From Takakia lepidozioides (Eukaryota > Streptophyta > Takakiopsida > Takakiales > Takakiaceae), in the NCBI GenBank assembly GCA_030704615.1, contig CM060732.1, positions 57,579,053 to 57,643,052 of the forward strand: a stretch of 64,000 bases of DNA, read 5' to 3'. Made by a program: the position numbers and the translations under genes. Below are positions 1 through 10,475 of the stretch, one piece after another (the stretch's first letter is position 1; every line of letters begins with the position of its first letter). The notes beneath the pieces were generated by a model. The model did no database searches. It was given only the letters and a program-made list of their open reading frames with translations, and had not been told where the DNA came from.

Positions 1-405
1 CGGGGCTTGTAAAAGCACGGCTCGTGGGTGGATGCCATAGGCAGAGAGAGAGAGCCCAGAGATAGGGAGGAGAGAATCCCTGGTAGGGGTTTCAAAGAGA
101 TTTACTATTTCATGAGCCCATGAGCCCATTTCCATTCCCCAGGGTCGAATTGGAGATCCAACAGGGGGCAGTGAATGAACCAAACGAAAGAGTTATGGAT
201 TGCCTACTGGATATCCTGGCCTTGAGGGGGTGTTGGGTTGATATTTTCTTTTCCATCATAGACTCTGATGTGAAACAGTTTCAACAAATCCCCTCACCAA
301 CAGATTGCCTTTGATATCTGCATGGAATTTAAGGCCAAATGCCATCTTCCCCTGGAATGCCAGCACCAGGACGACAAATGTTGGGCTCTGAACTGTGGAA
401 GCCAT

Positions 406-2150
406 TCAGGCTGGGGTGTTGCAGGCCCTATTTGTTTCGTCCAGTAGTGGGGACATGTAGTCTGGTATGTTTGAGAGGATAGTGGTCCATGCCCAGGCTC
501 TTCTCCCACCCACCATTGCAGCTACCTCCTTTTCCGTGATGAATTGATTGTTTGCTCTTATGTAAGCAAGGTGTGTAAAACCTTGTGCCTCCAAGAAGGC
601 CCATCTAGGAGTCTGCTCAAGCAGGATAGAGGAGTCCATATTGTAATTTGCGAACAGCGGCTGCCTTGCACATTCTTGTGCTGTTTTGGGCATTGTTTGA
701 GTGAGCCGGCCTCTCATGTTCTGCCATGCCATCCATATTGGTTGCCAAGCATTGGAACCCAACCTGATGTTTTTGTTCTTTCCCTGCACAATCCATCTCA
801 GCGACTGGGCCCAGAGAGGGGAGGTAGAAGGTCTAGAGCCCATGAGATAAGGCTGTATCAACTTGCTCCATGGAGTGGTTGTGTGAGTGATGGCCCTGGT
901 TATCCACTCAGCAACGCCTGCGTTTGCTTGTCAGGATCGATAATCCCTAAGCCCCCTTTGTTTTTCTTTTGGCAAAGTTGTTCCCATGAAACAAGGGCTC
1001 TTCTGACTGGGCTCGCTGGGGTTGACCCCCAAAGGAAGTTCCACATCATAGCCTTTGATTTCTTTATTGGTTATTGCTCCAGGGTTCCACACTGCAGAGT
1101 AAAACCACTTGGTTGCAAGTAGGACCTGGTTGACCACCAGCGCTCGTCCAACAATAGAGCATCGCTGAGCTCCAGAAAGCCAGTTTTTTCCTTATTTTCA
1201 TGATGACCTCCTTCATCCTATTCTGCTAGGACATGTTATGACCCACTTGATGGCCAAGTAGTTTGTGAGATTCTCCCTCCTGAAGCCAAGACAGCCCAAG
1301 GTCGATTCCCCATGGAAGGTAGTGTGTTGCAGCAGAGCCAGCTTGTAAGATAGACAAGATTCCAACCGATTTACGCCAGTTGACTTTGAGTCCAGTGCCC
1401 AGGCAGAAGATATGAAGGGCCTGCAAGGCCTTGTCTATATTCCCTCTATTGGAGTTGTCCAGCAGAAGGGATGTGTTATCGGCATACATCAAAGTTTTTA
1501 GCATTTCTGGCTGGATAGTGGGTAGGTGCAACCCAATGATATCATACCTTTGTTCAAACAAATGTCCCAGGGAGTCTGCTGCTATAAATACAAGAAGGGG
1601 GCAAGTGGATAGCCTTGTCGCACCGACCTGATAATTGGAAAGGAAGGGGAGATGACACCCTACTGGAGGCTGAATGCAGCAGAATGTGTACCCAGCTGAT
1701 GAAGGCCCCCCCCATTCCAGCTTTCTCCAAAGCCCTCAACAGAAAATTCCAGTCGATTGAGTCAAAAGCTTTTTCGAAGTCGTGCATGAGGTAGGCTAGT
1801 GGCTGATTGTTGATATGTGCTCTGTGCAAGGCCTCATGTGCCAATAAAATGTTATCCAGGATCATTCAGTTCTTAAGAAAACTAGTCTTATCTCTTCTGA
1901 TGATCTTTGGCAGCAGAGGTTGTAGCCGGAGTGCTAGGGTTTTTGTCACAATCTTGTAGGTTGTGTTAAGCAAGGTTATAGGCTTGTAATTTGCCATGTT
2001 GTCCCTTTGCTTTTTTTTGAAGATCAAGGTGACGAGGCCTTCAGAAATCTGGGAGGGCATGATTTTCTTTTCCAAGATATCATCTCCCCATAGCACTTTA
2101 AACAGCTCAACCGGCAGGCCATCAATACCAGGGGATTTTTGTGAAGCCAT
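406..2150 (-). mobile_element. LINE (non-LTR) reverse transcriptase remnant
   Basis: This is the 3' part of a plant L1-like ORF2, read on the minus strand. The segment 2150-1866 holds the RT fingers with the pattern KSPGIDGLPVELF, followed by a NYKPITLLN block. The segment 1865-1554 continues in the same frame after one TGA and shows the palm motif FEKAFDSIDW. A frameshift near 1600 leads into 1561-1226, where the catalytic motif appears as YADN (about 1475-1486) in place of the usual xADD. Downstream pieces at 1137-931 and 861-406 look like the region between RT and the C-terminal zinc motif. No endonuclease domain is visible, so the copy is 5'-truncated and dead. The first TGA sits where related elements have Arg (KNR), so it can be a CGA-to-TGA change. 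Confidence 0.8.
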
Positions 2151-2251
2151 TTGACCCTCTCATGAGACTCCCTCTGCAATTTTGTCAGCAGGTTGAATTT
2201 TCACAGGGGTACACCTTCACTTGAACACAGTAGCCCTAGTGACACCATAAT

Positions 2252-3235
2252 TTACTCTTGATTTGGCAACGTGTCCACAATTTGTTTTTGGGGGGGGGGG
2301 TTGGTATCACCTGAGCATAAGCTAGCATGAGCGAACTCAATGAAGTGGATGGTGAGAGATGAGGTGGGTGTGGTGAATGGCGAGGCTGTCATGGGTAAGC
2401 CCTGCACCAGTAAAATATCCGGGCAGAGCCTTGCGGGGCATGTGCATGTTTGGGATGCGCATGTGCATGGAAGTAGCCACGGTGGGACAGTGTGATCGGA
2501 TGGGCGGCCTTGGTATGTGCGTGCGTTTAGAAGTGTATACCATCTGGTTTCGGTACGGCTAAGAAGCAATTTGTGGATATGCCAGACTGCTTGGTTGTGA
2601 CGGGTACATTGGCTAAGTAGATGTGGCCACGTGTCAAGTTCTTGATGGGTGTTTGAGCAGAGTGGGCAATACGGAGATGGATAAAGTTGTGGCCAGAAAA
2701 TGTGTTTGTGTTGATGTTCCATGTACTGGGCGTATCTAAATTTGAGGGTTTGTCGTATTTGTGCGTCTGTGGTGATTTTGGTATTCCAGAAGTGATTTGA
2801 TAGTTTATGATGAAGCACATTGGATTGTGTCCATTTTTGGATATGAACTTTAGTGTGGCTTATTGATGCAACAACTTGTTTGTTGGCTTCTCTGGTGAGG
2901 GTGGCGAGTAGGTTGCGAATAGATCTGGGTGTAGGTGGGTCTGGGATAGGGTGTATGAACCAAAAAGTGTGGGTGTGAGTGATGTGGATAGGGGACTCCA
3001 GCTTGAGCAAATAGATCAGCAGCATCATTCCCTAGTATCCCTGTGTGCGAGCGGACTTTATGGAAGTGGATGGGGTGAGAGTTGGAGAGGGCTAGTTGGA
3101 CTATGGCAGTGATGAGATTGCGGTCTGGATGGTGGTGGTGGGAGGACAGGCGGTTTATGTGATTTCTGATAAGGAAGAGGGAGGTAAGGCTGTCAGTAAA
3201 GATACAGTAAGGTGGAGGAAAGTTGGCAAGCCTAG
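2252..3235 (-). mobile_element. LINE of a second family: RNase H C-terminal half and CCHC tail
   Basis: The minus strand encodes the second half of a non-LTR element RNase H domain. It shows IFTDSLTSL with the catalytic Asp, then VRSHTGILGNDAADLFAQAG, the typical H..G..GND end. After a -1/+1 shift near 3000, the frame ending at 2252 carries a C-terminal zinc motif (YCPLCSNTHQEL then HLLSQC), as in many LINE ORF2 proteins. The N-terminal half of the same RNase H lies 7.2 kb away at 10491-10710. The two halves join in frame once the CACTA insertion at 3239-10487 and one ATA copy are taken out. The element is a pseudogene. Confidence 0.8.
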
Positions 3236-3238
3236 ATA
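3236..3238. repeat. Target-site duplication ATA, left
   Basis: The three bases before CACTACAATACA are ATA. The same three bases follow the inverted terminus at 10488-10490. A 3-bp duplication is the CACTA (En/Spm) signature. Confidence 0.8.
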
Positions 3239-3250
3239 CACTACAATACA
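3239..3250 (+). repeat. CACTA terminal inverted repeat, left
   Basis: The sequence CACTACAATACA is the exact reverse complement of 10476-10487. Inward of it, both ends are rich in TTTGAC/GTCAAA words (3262-3440 and 10340-10470). These are candidate subterminal transposase sites. Confidence 0.8.
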
Positions 3251-3560
3251 CCCTATGTAATTTTGACGATTTAGTTTGACGCTGGCGTTGACTGTTGTCA
3301 TTTTTGACTGTTCCAACCATTTTGCAGTCAACATTTATATTAAAATATTCGAGGTGCTAGACAACCGCGAAGATTTTTGACTGTGAGAGAGTTTGACTAC
3401 CTAAAATGAGCTCACTGAGACAACCAGTTAAGCAATGGCACGTGTCATCACAATATATAAATTATATAGTAATATATATGTGGATAATAAGAATTAAAAA
3501 AAATAACCATTTTTTCACTGATCCAGCATATTAATAGTAAACTAATCGTGTGCTGGTTAA

Positions 3561-3726
3561 GGTTAGTGAAACAAAACAACTGAATTATATGAACGAATGA
3601 TAAACAAATGCCTTGCTGGCAGCTATTGGATGAACGTATGAAAGGTTAGTGAAAGAAAACAACTGAATTACCTGAACGAGTGATAAACAAATGCCTTACT
3701 GGCAGCTATTGGATGAACGTATGAAA
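3561..3726 (+). repeat. 83-bp tandem duplication (two copies)
   Basis: The units start with GGTTAGTGAA at 3561 and 3644 and differ at a few bases. Each ends in GGATGAACGTATGAAA. A third partial unit continues into the 176-bp repeat that follows. Confidence 0.8.
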
Positions 3727-3738
3727 TATAATTTTTGT

Positions 3739-4090
3739 GCACTGGATGAACGTATGAACAAATGATAAAGAAAACGCCTTGCTGGCAACTATTGTATGAA
3801 CGGATGAACGGATGATAATGCACTTGGCTCGAGTTTAGGGTTGCTAGGTCGCAGTGTGCAGCCTGGCTGGGACTTAGTGTTTTTTGGGTCGGCGTGGTTC
3901 GAGAGCTCCGCAGGGCACTGGATGAACGTATGAACAAATGATAAAGAAAACGCCTTGCTGGCAACTATTGTATGAACGGATGAACGGATGATAATGCACT
4001 TGGCTCGAGTTTAGGGTTGCTAGGTCGCAGTGTGCAGCCTGGCTGGGACTTAGTGTTTTTTGGGTCGGCGTGGTTCGAGAGCTCCGCAGG
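3739..4090 (+). repeat. 176-bp tandem duplication (two near-identical copies)
   Basis: Copies at 3739-3914 and 3915-4090 both start GCACTGGATGAACG and end GAGAGCTCCGCAGG. They look identical by eye, so the duplication is recent. No coding meaning is seen. Confidence 0.85.
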
Positions 4091-4319
4091 CTTAGGGACT
4101 TAGCGTTTGTTTGTCTTTGTGCCACCATCTGTGTTTTCTTAAGGTTCGCGAATCAGGATAAGCTGTTTCTAAAAGACTAGTATCTTGCTGTGTGCACATG
4201 AGAGAGCGGGAGGGCGGGGGGAGGAGAGAATAGAGAGAGAGAAGTGCCGCGCAACGAGTGTACTGTTTGTGGGATCGACCTGTATGTTTGCTCTTGTTGT
4301 GTCGGCCATTGTCACGACG

Positions 4320-4450
4320 TGTGCTATATGGGAGCTTTAGAGCGGAGACAGCAGGGAGTGTTCAACAGTATGGCTGAATGAGATGTGGTGTCGTGGAGTG
4401 CGATGATTGCAGGATATGCACAGCGGGCGCGGGATTGAGGCTTTGCAGAC
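4320..4450 (+). pseudogene. PPR gene fragment
   Basis: Read forward, the segment gives a PPR-type string: GVFNSMAE, a stop, then DVVSWSAMIAGYAQ. This is one repeat of a PLS-class PPR protein (organellar RNA binding in family members). The TGA stands where Arg is usual (MAERDVVSW), so a CGA-to-TGA change explains it. A second stop follows within 10 residues. Only about one 35-residue repeat remains. It lies inside the CACTA element and is most likely a captured exon piece. Confidence 0.65.
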
Positions 4451-6089
4451 ATATGAGCACCTTCTTCAACACATTTCAGCTTGTTTTCCCTGTTATCAGG
4501 ATTTAGAGTAATCCCTAAATTTTCAGGTTGAATTCTGCAAGTTAGCTCGACGTTGGTGCAAAAAGGTGAATGCCCGTTGGAAGCGCAAGTCAGCATAGGA
4601 ACTAGTGTGAGAAGTAGGGTTAGGGTGTTTGCTGGAACAAATCTAGGCTGTCATTGTCAGCTGCTAGCAGCAAAGCAAGGAGGTACTATGCATGATTTGT
4701 GCAGAGGTATGGATAGCCGAAGGAGCAGGGATAGAGTGTGGGTCCAGATTCATCCAAGAGGGCCGGATTTCAAGCTCCAGATTACCTATGAATCCCTGTG
4801 GAATGATAGCTACAAGAAACCTGCATGCGTAGATGGTCAACTGGAAGCCGCAACAGCAGCAGCGGCGACACAATTGATAAAATTCAGGCACTGCTACTCA
4901 AGGCACCTTCTTCAACACATTTCACCCTGTTTTTTCCTCTTATCAGAACCGGCCCTAAATGTCTCTTAAGGCCTTCAGCAGATGGATTGAACAGAGTCAC
5001 GTGGTTTACTTTTTCAACTTGATTTTCAGATCTTAGGGCATGCAAGAGACAGTGTCAACAATCAATCATTCTTCCTGCAAAGTCTTGGTCTGCACAATCT
5101 GAGACTTGAGATCCTCCACAAAGGCCATCAAGTTTTTAGTTGAGGATCCACCGTCTGCCATATCCTCATGAGCACAATATTTGAGCTTCCCTACCCTGAT
5201 TCGAATTGCCATGCCCTCCTCCCCTGTCATTAGCTCCCTGATGTGTGCATGATTTGTGCAGAGGCAGAGATAGCTGAAGGAGCAGAGATAGAGAGTAGGT
5301 CTAGATTCATCCAAAAGGGTCAGATTTCAAGCACAAGATTACTTATGATTTCCTGTAGATCAATAGCTACAAGAAACCTGCATGGGTAGATGGTCAATTG
5401 TCATGCCGCAGCAGCAGCGGCACAATTGATAAAATCAGGCACTGGTAATCAAGGCACCTTCTTCACATTCACCCTTTTTTTCCCTCTACGCAGAATCGGC
5501 CCTGAATTTCCATGTTGAATTCTGCAAGTTAGCTAGTTGAGTGAATGTAGTTTGGAGTGACTTTGACATGATACTGCCACTGTGACAACAGGAAAGTATC
5601 CAAAAATACGTAAAAGAGATGAGGAGAAGCTGTGGAATGAATACTTTTCTGACCCCAGTTAATGGTGGGACACCAGGCAAAAAGGTGAATGCTTGTTAGA
5701 TTACAGGAGAGTAGCAGACGCAATTCAGTATAGGAACTAGTGTAATAAGCTGAGTTAGGTGTTTCCTAGAACAAATCTAGGCTGTCATTATCAGCTGCAA
5801 GGCAAGGATGTATGCATCATTTGTGCAGAGGCATGGATAGTTGAAGGAGCGGGGATAGAGTGTGGGTCCAGATTCATCCAAGAGGGCTGGACTTCAAGCT
5901 CCAGATTACCTTGATTTCAGGTGGATCAGTAGCTACAAGAAACCTGCATGTGTAGATGGTCAACTAAAGGCAGCAGCTGTAGTGGCACAGTTGATAAAAT
6001 CAGGCACCTCAACCATTTCCACAGCTGTTGAAATTAGAGGATCAAGAGAGGGAGTCCACAATGCCTCTTCTGGCACTTCTGGGCATGTG

Positions 6090-6640
6090 AAGATACTTTG
6101 TGCGGCAGGCAGACTGACAGAGGCTCTAGAGACTCTAAACCAAGGAGGCATTTCAGCAGATTCAGATATGTCTGTCTGTTGCTTAAGTGCATCAAGATGG
6201 ATGGTCTGGAAGCTGGAAAGCAGGTGCGCACACTCACATTATCCAAAGTGGATTCACACCAAATGTTTTTCTACTCAACACCCTTGTCAACATGTATGTT
6301 AAGTGCGGGAGCATCATGGATGCTCACCAAGTGTTCAACAGAATGCCTCAATGATCTTTGATCACGTGGAATATTATGTTGGCAGGATTTACCAAACGTA
6401 GGTGTGGTAGGAATGCTTAGGAGACCTATGAGCAAATGTTGCGTGAAGGGGTGAAGCCCAACCACATCGCGTTTGTTTGTGTTTGCAATGCGTGTGCAAG
6501 CCTGGGAGCTCTGGAAAAGAGGGAAGAGGTCCATAGTGACATTGTCAAAGCTGGAATTGTACCAGATGTCATCCTCGAAACAGAAGCGGCAGCAGCCCAA
6601 TTGATAGAACAATTCGCTGCTAATGAAGGTACCTTCTTCA
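6090..6640 (+). pseudogene. PPR gene fragment, frameshifted
   Basis: In three alternating frames the plus strand encodes about four PPR units. They run LTEALETLNQGG, then CIKMDGLEAGKQV, then GFTPNVFLLNTLVNMYVKCG, then MLREGVKPNHIAFVC, then ACASLGALEKREEVHSDIVK. This order matches PLS-type PPR proteins of land plants. At least two frameshifts and stops near 6358 and 6419 break it. There is no organelle transit peptide or E/DYW end. The piece ends in repeat-module sequence near 6590. Confidence 0.7.
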
Positions 6641-6774
6641 ATACATTTCACCCTGTTTTGCCATGTTATCAGAGTCGTCCCTAAATTTCATGTAGAATTC
6701 TGCAAGTTAGCTCGTTCATGATGTGAGCTGGCATGAGTTTTATAAAGATCCTTCACGATGGTGGGACAACCGCA

Positions 6775-6935
6775 ATCGCAAGGTGTGGCTTTTCTTAATG
6801 TACGATGTGAAGAAGTTTGTCCATCCTGCAAAGGTGGGCTCTTGGCTCCTGTTAGTACCATGACTTGGTGTTCTTCCTGATGTTTACAAGGTTCTTGGGA
6901 GAGTCAGCTTGGTCTTAGTAAGCCGTGTTTCAATC
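6775..6935 (+). repeat. Repeat also found inverted at 11005-11140
   Basis: The stretch with CTTTTCTTAATGTACGAT and CATCCTGCAAAGGTGGGCTC recurs in reverse complement at 11005-11140, about 90% alike by eye. One copy is inside the CACTA element and the other lies just outside the interrupted LINE. Confidence 0.7.
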
Positions 6936-7320
6936 TCTGCCTGCTCAGCTGCACCGTGGTGGTTCTCACAAAACATCACACACAAGAGGTCATTTTGGGT
7001 TGATGCTCGGTCAAATCCTCCATGGGTCAAGGATAATGTGGTGAGGGCACCTTCTTCTTTGACCTGTTGCAGCCTGTTTTGCCCCCTCATCAGACTTGGC
7101 CCTGAGATGCATATTGAATTCTGTAAGTTAGCTCATTGGGTGGATCTGTGGTGGTTTGGAGTGATTTTGAACTAGTGTGATAAGTAGGGTTGGGGTGTTT
7201 GCTGGAACAATTCTAGGCTGTCATTGTCAGCTGCTAGCAGCAAGGCAAGGATGTATGCATGATTTGTGCAGAGGTATGGATAGCTGAAGGGGCAGGGATG
7301 TGGGTCCAGATTCATCCAAG

Positions 7321-7648
7321 GGATTACCAATTAGAATGGAGGTACACATTGTTTTTTTAGAAATTCAAAATAGACCAAAAAAAAAAAGAAAAAAAAGAAG
7401 TAAAAATAGACCATATCAGTCATCAAATTCCAGCACTAATGGAAGTTGGGAATCCATGCAGAGTTCAGAGGTTGGAATTGCAAGAACCTGCATAGAGGCT
7501 GGAATTGCACTCTATGAACTTTGCATAGTGGATTCCCAACTTCCACTAATGCTAGAATTTGATGATCAATATGGTCTATTTTTTTCTCTTTCTGTCTATT
7601 TTGAATTTCATTAGAAACAATGTGTACCTCTATTGTAATTGGTAATCC
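7321..7648. repeat. Long hairpin (foldback) of about 330 bp
   Basis: Arm 7321-7470 is the reverse complement of arm 7510-7648 with few mismatches, apart from an A-rich versus T-rich insertion near 7378-7405. The loop is about 40 bp. The outer edge reads GGATTACCAATTA, matched by TAATTGGTAATCC. The right arm runs into the minus-strand frame at 7650-8149, so the hairpin probably arose by inverted duplication of part of that sequence rather than as a MITE. A transcript would form long double-stranded RNA. Confidence 0.8.
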
Positions 7649-7649
7649 A

Positions 7650-8840
7650 AATTTCCAAAGAGAAGTAGCTGGTGGCAAGCCAATAAGAATAACACATTTC
7701 ACCACCAACGGTTCTGCATGCTCGTATGTCCTCTTCAAATCTTGGTACTTTGTCGTAATATTTAGAAAATCTTCCATACATACAATTTGTAGGTCTTCTA
7801 CTAACAATAGACCTAATAGGGATTTACAATGGTCAGTTGCAGTAGAATACATAATGACACATGAATATATCTTGGACATATATGTGACCCTATGCTTATG
7901 ATACATGGCTAACACAATCTGTGACAATTGACCCTCCATAAGTATACATATGCCATATTTTCTGGTTGATGACACTACAAGGTTATTGCATTCCATGACC
8001 ACTGACAAAGATATTGGCGATCGAACCCAACGTGTTCTTCTATGAAATTCTCTTCTTAAATGATTGACTTCAAGAAGTCCGAATTGATCCCTTAGCTTTG
8101 GTAGGCTTATCCCAACTCTTTGTGAAACTTCCCTTGGAGCTTCCTGCAACTAGTTGGTTGAGGCTTGGATTGGACACTCGATGTTCTGCATCCGAGCTTG
8201 ATCTCCTTCTTCGAGTTGGTCCAGGTAAGTAGAAGGTGGCATTAGGACGACCATGCCATTCATGTAGTTTCTCTGTAGAATAATGCACTTCGGAAGCTCT
8301 AATTGGCCCTATTCGGTACTTACTGCTACCTTCTCTCTCGCGTACAAGACTACTATAAACAATGTTTTATCAATATGCTTTCTCATGATAAAATTTACTA
8401 TCCACCTCATTCTTGCCAACTACAAGCACACCTTCCATAGCTTTTGGCAACAACCCATAAAAACAGTCACCACTAGTCTGGGCATCTAGACTGCAATAGC
8501 TGGGCAGGGCATCCATCTCAAATAAAGTTAGATTGTCAACCAACATTAAGGACTCCAACTGTTGTGCAGTAAGATGCACATTTAAAGATATCCTTGGAAG
8601 TTTTAGAAAAAAATTTGGAGCCTTGAATATGATAATTATAATCACTTTTGTGCGTCGTCTATTATAAGTTTTGTTTTTCCCCTGAAAGAACAGGGGACGA
8701 AGGCCTCGGAGAACTTTATCAATGGAGAAAAAACGAAATATGACAAGCAGAGGAAAAAATAACCTTTGGAGGGCCATAAGGCGAAACGCATGGGGAGCCT
8801 TTTCGATAGTAACTATAATCTTCTTAAAGAAATAGTCCAT
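7650..8840 (-). pseudogene. Unrecognised exon-like reading frames
   Basis: Three open minus-strand stretches follow each other: 8840-8370, 8288-8070 and 8149-7620. They give non-repetitive, protein-like sequence such as SLNVHLTAQQLESLMLVDN and GRPNATFYLPGPTRRRRSSS. I do not recognise a family. The stretches are in different frames and could be exons of one captured gene or a decayed one. Likely acceptor and donor sites were not established. The region lies inside the CACTA element, and the hairpin at 7321-7648 is made partly from its end. Confidence 0.35.
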
Positions 8841-9169
8841 GTAAAATTATACACAAAAGCTATGAAGTTTATGCAAATATATACAACCATTATTTTTAAT
8901 ATAAGTAATAGGTACCAATAGAAATTACTCTATCAATATATAAAGCGAGACGTTTGTTTTGTTTTGTAGCGTCGTTGAGATCTCCCAACCCCGCGGGGCT
9001 CCAACGCAAGTGCTTGGTGCCATTGGCAAGCCCTCGATGAGGAGGGGTGCACCGGCTTGGTCTCATGATTTTTGGACAAGCAGTGAGGGAGATGTGGAAT
9101 TCCAAGTGCTTTTGGTCACTGGAAATTCACAAAAAATAGCAAAAATGGCAAAGTGGGCATTCCTGGACA

Positions 9170-9255
9170 ATGGTTGGAGCCTCGAGGGGAGAGATATCAA
9201 GGGAAAGGTCTCTGGTTCAAATCTGGTCGTAGGCTCTGTGGGAAAAAAACTTACT
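9170..9255 (+). mobile_element. tRNA-derived SINE-like unit 1
   Basis: The segment has a pol III B-box-like word, GGTTCAAATCT, spaced about 35 bp after GGTTGGAGCCTCGAGGGG. It ends in GTGGGAAAAAAAC, an A-tail. The same unit recurs at 9305-9396 and, inverted, at 9915-9976. Confidence 0.5.
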
Positions 9256-9304
9256 TAGATGACATTGGGCCGTTGGAAATTCGAGAAAAATAGCAAAGTG
9301 GGCA

Positions 9305-9396
9305 TTCATGGGAGAATGGTTGGAGCCTTGACGGGAGAGACAACAAGGGAGAGGTCTCCGGTTCAAATCTGGTCATAGGCTATGTGGAAAAAAAAA
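9305..9396 (+). mobile_element. tRNA-derived SINE-like unit 2
   Basis: This is a second copy of the unit at 9170, with GGTTGGAGCC..GGTTCAAATCTGGTC and a GTGGAAAAAAAAA tail. It is separated from the first by about 50 bp. Confidence 0.5.
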
Positions 9397-9430
9397 TGAT
9401 TAGATATGGCTAAATCATGAGACTTAGATG

Positions 9431-10172
9431 ACAGTGGACACTTGGGCCAACGGCAAAGGCTACCCTAGAGGTCGCATTTGGGCCTCACTTAGGAGACGCA
9501 CTAGAATACATATGAGATCTTGCACTTGGGCTTAGATGACACCGGGCGTTTGGGCCAACTGCACAAGCTACCCTAGAGGTCGCATTTGAGCCTTGACATA
9601 GGAGACACACTGCTTCAAGAGTTTCCAACGACCCAAAGCACTTGAAATTTCAGATCTCCCACACCGCTGGTCCAAAAATCATGAGACCAAGCCGGTGCAC
9701 CCATCCTCACCGAGGGCTTTCCAACGACACCAAGCACCCAAGCTAAGCACCCAAGTTGGGGCCCACGATTTGGGAGATCCATGACGCTACAAAACAAAAC
9801 AAACAAAACAAACGTCTCACTTCATATATTGATAGGGTAGCCTCTGCCATTGGCGTGTCCAGTGTCATCTAAGTCCAAGTGCATCAATATATGAAGCAAG
9901 CCATATCCAATTTTTTTTTTTTTCCACAGAGCCTACGACCAGATTTGAACCGGAGACCTTTCCCTTGATATCTCCAAGTGCTATCCCCTATATATTCAAG
10001 TGTGTCTACTATGTTGAGGCTCAAATGCGACCTCTAAGGTAGCTTGTGCCATTGGCCCAAATGCCTAGTGTCATCTAGGCCCAAGTGCAAGATCTCATAT
10101 GTATCCTAGTGCGTCTCCTAAGTGAGGCCCAAATGTGACCTCTAAGGTAGCATGTGCCGTTCGCCCAAGTAT
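9431..10172. repeat. Second inverted repeat (arms 9431-9605 and 10012-10172)
   Basis: Both arms carry GCTACC.TAGAGGTCGCATTTG and CATATGAGATCTTGCACTTG, in opposite directions. The arms straddle the right arm of the 8930-9835 repeat, so the two inverted repeats overlap. Internally each arm is itself a degenerate direct repeat of about 115 bp. Confidence 0.65.
9915..9976 (-). mobile_element. tRNA-derived SINE-like unit 3 (inverted)
   Basis: Reading the minus strand gives the same B-box block (GGTTCAAATCTGGTC) and an A-tail, seen on the plus strand as the T-run at 9911-9923. It is the inverted partner of units 1 and 2. Confidence 0.5.
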
Positions 10173-10475
10173 CCACATGCATCCATGTCTTTCTGCCCTT
10201 AAGCCACTCAATACACGTCATGCATCCACCTTATAATTCAGTTAAACCATTTTACTACACGTCATAGCCACGTCGCATCCACGTCATACTGTGCTGCCTA
10301 CACGTCACCCCTAGGTTTTACTGTCACATTTCACTGTCAGAACCTGGCATCTGGATTCGACTGCTTGACTGAAACGACTTGACCTTTGTCATGCATGTTT
10401 GACTATGGAGGCCGGGAGTAAAAATGTCGCAAACAACTCAAAAATGAGTCAAATACAGAGTCGAAAAGCCCAGCT

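Larger units (their letters stand above)
4440..7330 (+). repeat. Block of repeated modules (about 450-600 bp) inside the CACTA element
   Basis: Two recurring segments define the module. One contains GGCACCTTCTTCA..CATTTCA and a downstream TTATCAGA..CCCTAAAT, seen near 4457, 4902, 5455, 6630 and 7049. The other contains AACAAATCTAGGCTGTCATT through GATTCATCCAAGAG, near 4636-4760, 5767-5885 and 7207-7320, with a partial copy near 5240-5310. A third word, CCTGCATG.GTAGATGGTCAA, occurs near 4820, 5378 and 5946. Copies have diverged with small indels. Several copies contain GCAGCAGCGGC..ACAATTGATAAAAT, possibly an old PPR linker. No intact gene is present. Confidence 0.7.
8930..9835. repeat. Large inverted repeat (arms 8930-9125 and 9608-9835)
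   Basis: The left arm begins CTATCAATATATAAAGCGAG and the right arm ends CTCACTTCATATATTGATAG. Both contain GACGTTTG next to a (GTTTT)n run, then GATCTCCCA, and a shared block reading GGTGCACCGGCTTGGTCTCA. The right arm carries about 20 bp extra. No target duplication is evident. The terminus resembles some plant Helitron 5' ends (TCTATC..TATAAAG), but no CTRR end with hairpin was found. It is best called a foldback structure. Confidence 0.65.

Noticed and set aside
7321-7648. Classical MITE
   Set aside because: No target-site duplication is visible, and the right arm continues into a longer coding-like stretch, so local inverted duplication explains it better.
8930-9835. Helitron
   Set aside because: The left edge resembles a Helitron 5' end, but no CTRR 3' end with a preceding hairpin and no Rep/helicase code was found. 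The arms form a simple inverted repeat.
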